Positions 60,881-64,000 of a stretch of 64,000 nucleotides of DNA are shown piece by piece. Within the stretch, counting starts at the first letter, position 1; each line of letters begins with the position of its first letter. Source of the stretch: Lycorma delicatula (Eukaryota > Arthropoda > Insecta > Hemiptera > Fulgoridae); assembly GCF_047948215.1 (NCBI RefSeq), contig NC_134461.1, forward strand, positions 87,726,245 to 87,790,244. Reading direction: 5' to 3'. Below the pieces are notes generated by a model that was not told the origin of the DNA, did no database searches, and saw only the letters and a list, made by a program, of their open reading frames with translations. The position numbers were made by a program, and so were the translations under genes.

Positions 60881-62197
60881 CAACGGGGAAATCATTCCAT
60901 TCTTCATTTTTCCTAGTGAGCCTAGCATAGGATGTCTGTTATTCTTGAGGATGACTATGGAGACTTGGTTTCATGCCACGTTGTAATATCCTTGTAAATA
61001 TACATACGCACGCGCACACACATGAGTATAAATAATAACCAATTTCAATTGAAATCAATACGGTGCGGTGGTAGTCAAAATAAAGTTAATAAAAAACAGA
61101 TTGTTTCTCTTAACAAAATATTTTTTGTTACATTTTAACAAACTGTCTATTACAAAAGGCAATTCTATATCAGTATTGACGTTTACCCATTATAACAATG
61201 ACTTCAATTCCTTTCAATATATAAATAAAATATATCGAACGTTGCAATGTATTTATTCAATGTACACCCGCAAAGAAAAAACAACATTGTTACACAGGGG
61301 TGCCAATTTTCATACCAACATGCGCGCGCACACATATACATACAATATAACAACAAAAACCGATTAAAAAACTACATAAAGGGCAATCCGATTATTAATA
61401 ACTTCTTAACGTTATCAATAATTACACTAATAATATCGTTAATATTTTTAATATAGTAATTTAAAAGAAAAAATATATTAATTGGAACAAAAGGCAGTAC
61501 GTGTTCATTTATTAACTACCACCAATCTAAATCCTTGTAAACTAGTATTTTAACTACTATTCAGTCGCCACCCCGAATATAAAATATTAAGATTCTCATC
61601 CCTTATTTTATTTATTTTTTATTTTTACTTTTTTCCCACCACTCCCCTGGGCTGGAATAACACTCAAGTATAACTAAAACCAGGGAAGATCCCTTATTTC
61701 ATTACATTTAAATAAGTCCACGCACAATTTTTGACACATACAAAAAAACAAAAAAAAATTAATTCTATCAAGACTAACCAAAATGACCCATTAAGAGATT
61801 AAGTGTAAAATCGAAAATTAAAATTATTTCATAAAAAAAAAAGTCTACTCTTAAGCTTTTTTAAAATTAATTAGTATCAGAAATTTTCCCATCATTAAAC
61901 GTTTTTGACTGCTTAAACCTATCATCTGGAATTTTCTACTAATATTTTTTTCAAAAAATGATGTAAATTGGATTACAACAATTTCCTAATCTTTACCAGT
62001 GTTAAGGATGGTAATACACCCTTCCTAATTAAAAAAAGATGTTCCATTTATTATTCCAATCTAACCACTTTTTTTATTACTAAAAAATTATTAGGATGAC
62101 AATAGTTTACCTTTAATATATAAATATATATACTTTTTTTTTTAAATATATATACAGGGTGACATAAATAATTCAGCGCATTTTAGACGTATAAAAA
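60881..62197. other. AT-rich non-coding
   Basis: Small overlapping plus-strand frames at 61068-61456 have no recognised domain. cagggtgacataaataatt at about 62156 resembles the outer end of Tc1/mariner-type elements. Confidence 0.4.
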
Positions 62198-62676
62198 TCT
62201 GATGTGAATACCACATGACTTTCTAGTACGCCTATTAAAATCTATATATACATTTTTTGCAGCACTTTATTTAAACTTATTTCATTTGAAAGTGAGATAC
62301 GATCCTCCCAATTCTTTAATAAAGTAGACAGTTATACAATTGCATTGTGGTGGACACCCACATTGCATCAAATTTTTTGTGGTGTACGTATGAGAATTTT
62401 ATATTAGTTAATACATTAATTTCGTTTCACGTCACTCAAGTAGTTATTTGGTCCAAGTGAGCACGTGTTGGATCCATAAACATGGACACATCGGTTCGAA
62501 TCCGAGTTCATAAACATATATTTTTTAAACTACTTTTTTTAATTTAAATATATTGATTTATTAATAATTATTAACCTCTGTAAAAATTGTTGACTTAATA
62601 AAAAGTACATAAAATGTTATTCCACTAATAACTTCTGATTTTTTTCATTTTGTTTTTTTTTTATTATTATTGAATT

Positions 62677-62733
<57 letters not shown>

Positions 62734-63263
62734 CAATCAGAGGTTAATAATTATTAATAAATCAATATATTTAAATTAAAAACAAAAAGTTAAAAAAAAG
62801 GAGTTTAAATCGGATTTGAACCGATGTAACATCTTTTCCCCTTGTAAGATCCAAATATTTCATTAATTAAAATTTTATTTGGCTATAACTCCGGAACTAA
62901 TAAAAATAAGTTCCACTTATGATATATCGTTGAAAAGTTCTCAATGAGGGCTTATTACTGCAGTTAAGAAAAAGCCCAATAATCTAAATGAATAAAAACT
63001 CAAAATCCAAATGTTTTGGATTTTTGGCTTTTTTGGATGCTTGGTCCAGTCGATTGCAATAAAAAGGGAAGGTGGATAACTAAATGTTACAACACTTCTA
63101 AATCCAAAATTTCAACATTCTACGGCTAATAGTTTTTGAGTTATGCGAGATATATACGTACATACAGACGTCACGCCAAAACTAGTCAAAATGGATATTT
63201 CCGTTGAAATCTGAAAACCGAAATGTTTCGCGATTGCAATACTTCCTTTACTTCGTACAAGTA
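62198..63263 (-). mobile_element. Hairpin-ended element, copy A5, with inverted internal segment and TA expansion
   Basis: The minus-oriented right end (tctgatgtgaataccacat) starts at 62198. A plus-oriented segment with cacatcggttcgaatccga lies at about 62475-62582. The minus orientation then resumes through a (TTA)n(TA)n tract (62667-62731) to the left end at 63263 (cttcgtacaagta). It lies between a possible transposon end (cagggtgacata, about 62156) and the decayed transposase at 63.35-64 kb. Confidence 0.7.
62667..62731. repeat. (TTA)n then (TA)n microsatellite inside element A5
   Basis: A few TTA units grade into about 20 TA units, at the place where other copies of the element have taataattcaa. 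Confidence 0.9.
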
Positions 63264-63349
63264 ATTAAAAAGAAATTCTGATCATTATTCCAATCTAATC
63301 ACGTTTTTAGCATTTTAAACGTTAATAAGAAAATAATCAACTGATACTT

Positions 63350-64000
63350 ACAAGCATGTTTTATTGCTGAACAAAGTATTTCTAACAGTTTTATTTACAA
63401 CACTACAAATAACTTCCACACGGGCACCTTTTGAGACGCGTAAAATGCCTAGACGACATTCAACTTCACGCCACACATTACGAAGAATATGTAGAATTAT
63501 CCTATTAATTACACCTTCGATCCTTTTTTTTAGTTTATTGATGTTGACAACCTTCGTTGCGTACACCCTGTCTTTGACAAACTTCTGAAGAAAGAAATCA
63601 AGTCAGGAGATCGAGGCGGCCAGAGAAACGTTGAGGATCATCACGGCCGATCAAACATTGAGGAAATTGTTCATGTAGGTAGTCCCTAACGTGTAAATCT
63701 CACTGTGATGGTGCGCCATCTTGTTGGAAGTAAACGTCGGGTAGCCGATGTTGTATTTGTGGCATACTGCATACTGCATACTCATGTAACAAGTCTAAAT
63801 AACTGGCTGGGGTAAGAATTGTCCGATCACTTTATAAAAAGTCAACGCTACCAGACGTTCATTTTCGGGGTAACACTTTGTGTTTGTCGAACGGCATGAG
63901 AGTTTTTGCTAGTACAAATTCGACAATTATGGTGGTTAACGTGACCAGAAACATGGAAAGTAGCTTTGTCAGAGAAGACTACGCTTTCTAAAAACGCATT
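63350..64000 (-). pseudogene. Decayed Tc1/mariner-superfamily DDE transposase, running off the window
   Basis: From the window edge inward on the minus strand: FSDKATFHVSGHVNHHNCRI (canonical FSDEATFHVSGKVNRHN), a stop after PKMNVW, then FQQDGAPS in another frame, WPPRSPDL one base out of frame with that, and a 72-codon open C-terminal segment (63348-63566) containing FVKDRVYATKVVNINKLKKRI and ending near GARVEVI. The three catalytic Asp positions (FSD, QQD, SPD) are still present, but at least two frameshifts and several stops kill the gene. It belongs to the same broad group as the 20.7-21.0 kb relic, but the two sequences differ. The 5' part lies beyond position 64000. Confidence 0.82.

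Overview
The window is strongly AT-rich eukaryotic DNA with very little coding sequence, packed with dinucleotide microsatellites, tRNA-derived SINEs, foldback/MITE-like elements and decayed Tc1/mariner and LINE copies. The one confident protein gene is a TipE/TEH-family sodium-channel auxiliary subunit, a family known from insects, so the host is an insect. The repeat style would suit a large, repeat-rich hemipteran genome, but that is a guess and species cannot be read from the sequence.

Layout. 1-4.2 kb: AT-rich sequence, a CA tract and one unclassified repeat-like block. 4.2-5.5 kb: a three-level nest of repeats whose insertion order can be read from a 15-bp target-site duplication. 7.3-9.6 kb: one arm of a long-inverted-repeat transposon and a mariner transposase relic that has lost all three catalytic aspartates. 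11.6-13.5 and 28.1-29.3 kb: four copies of a family with internal ~140-bp repeats, two of them abutting microsatellites. 15.2-17.9 kb: two copies of a ~700-bp family with terminal hairpins, one of them rearranged. 20.1-21.6 kb: a ~1.5-kb transposon with ~0.45-kb inverted arms around a dead transposase. 25.2-27.6 kb: three SINEs, each with a target-site duplication. 30.1-30.9 kb: a unique, less AT-rich block with a TATA-like box and a long nested hairpin. 32.1-32.6 kb: a dead LINE reverse transcriptase. 34.0-34.4, 44.3-45.7 and 49.0-49.3 kb: three inverted-repeat (MITE/foldback) elements. 35.9-39.0 kb: two copies of another repeat, with a hairpin-ended element and a SINE between them. 42.2-43.1 kb: a GC-rich island that looks like a solo LTR and carries two histone-stem-loop-like hairpins. 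50.6-52.2 kb: the TipE-family gene. 53.7-64 kb: mostly AT-rich DNA with SINEs, a fifth hairpin-ended element and the edge of a decayed transposase running off the window.

Gene content. The TipE-family protein is the only complete gene supported. Three weaker coding candidates are listed: a possible last exon at 47006-47200 (+), a possible first exon or micro-ORF at 39907-40053 (-), and a 35-codon ORF at 18130-18237 (-). The rest reads as intergenic or intronic DNA built by layered transposition. I found no operon, CRISPR array, rRNA gene or functional tRNA gene. Repeat families were defined by comparing copies inside this window by eye, so boundaries are approximate (about +/-10-20 bp) unless a target-site duplication fixes them.
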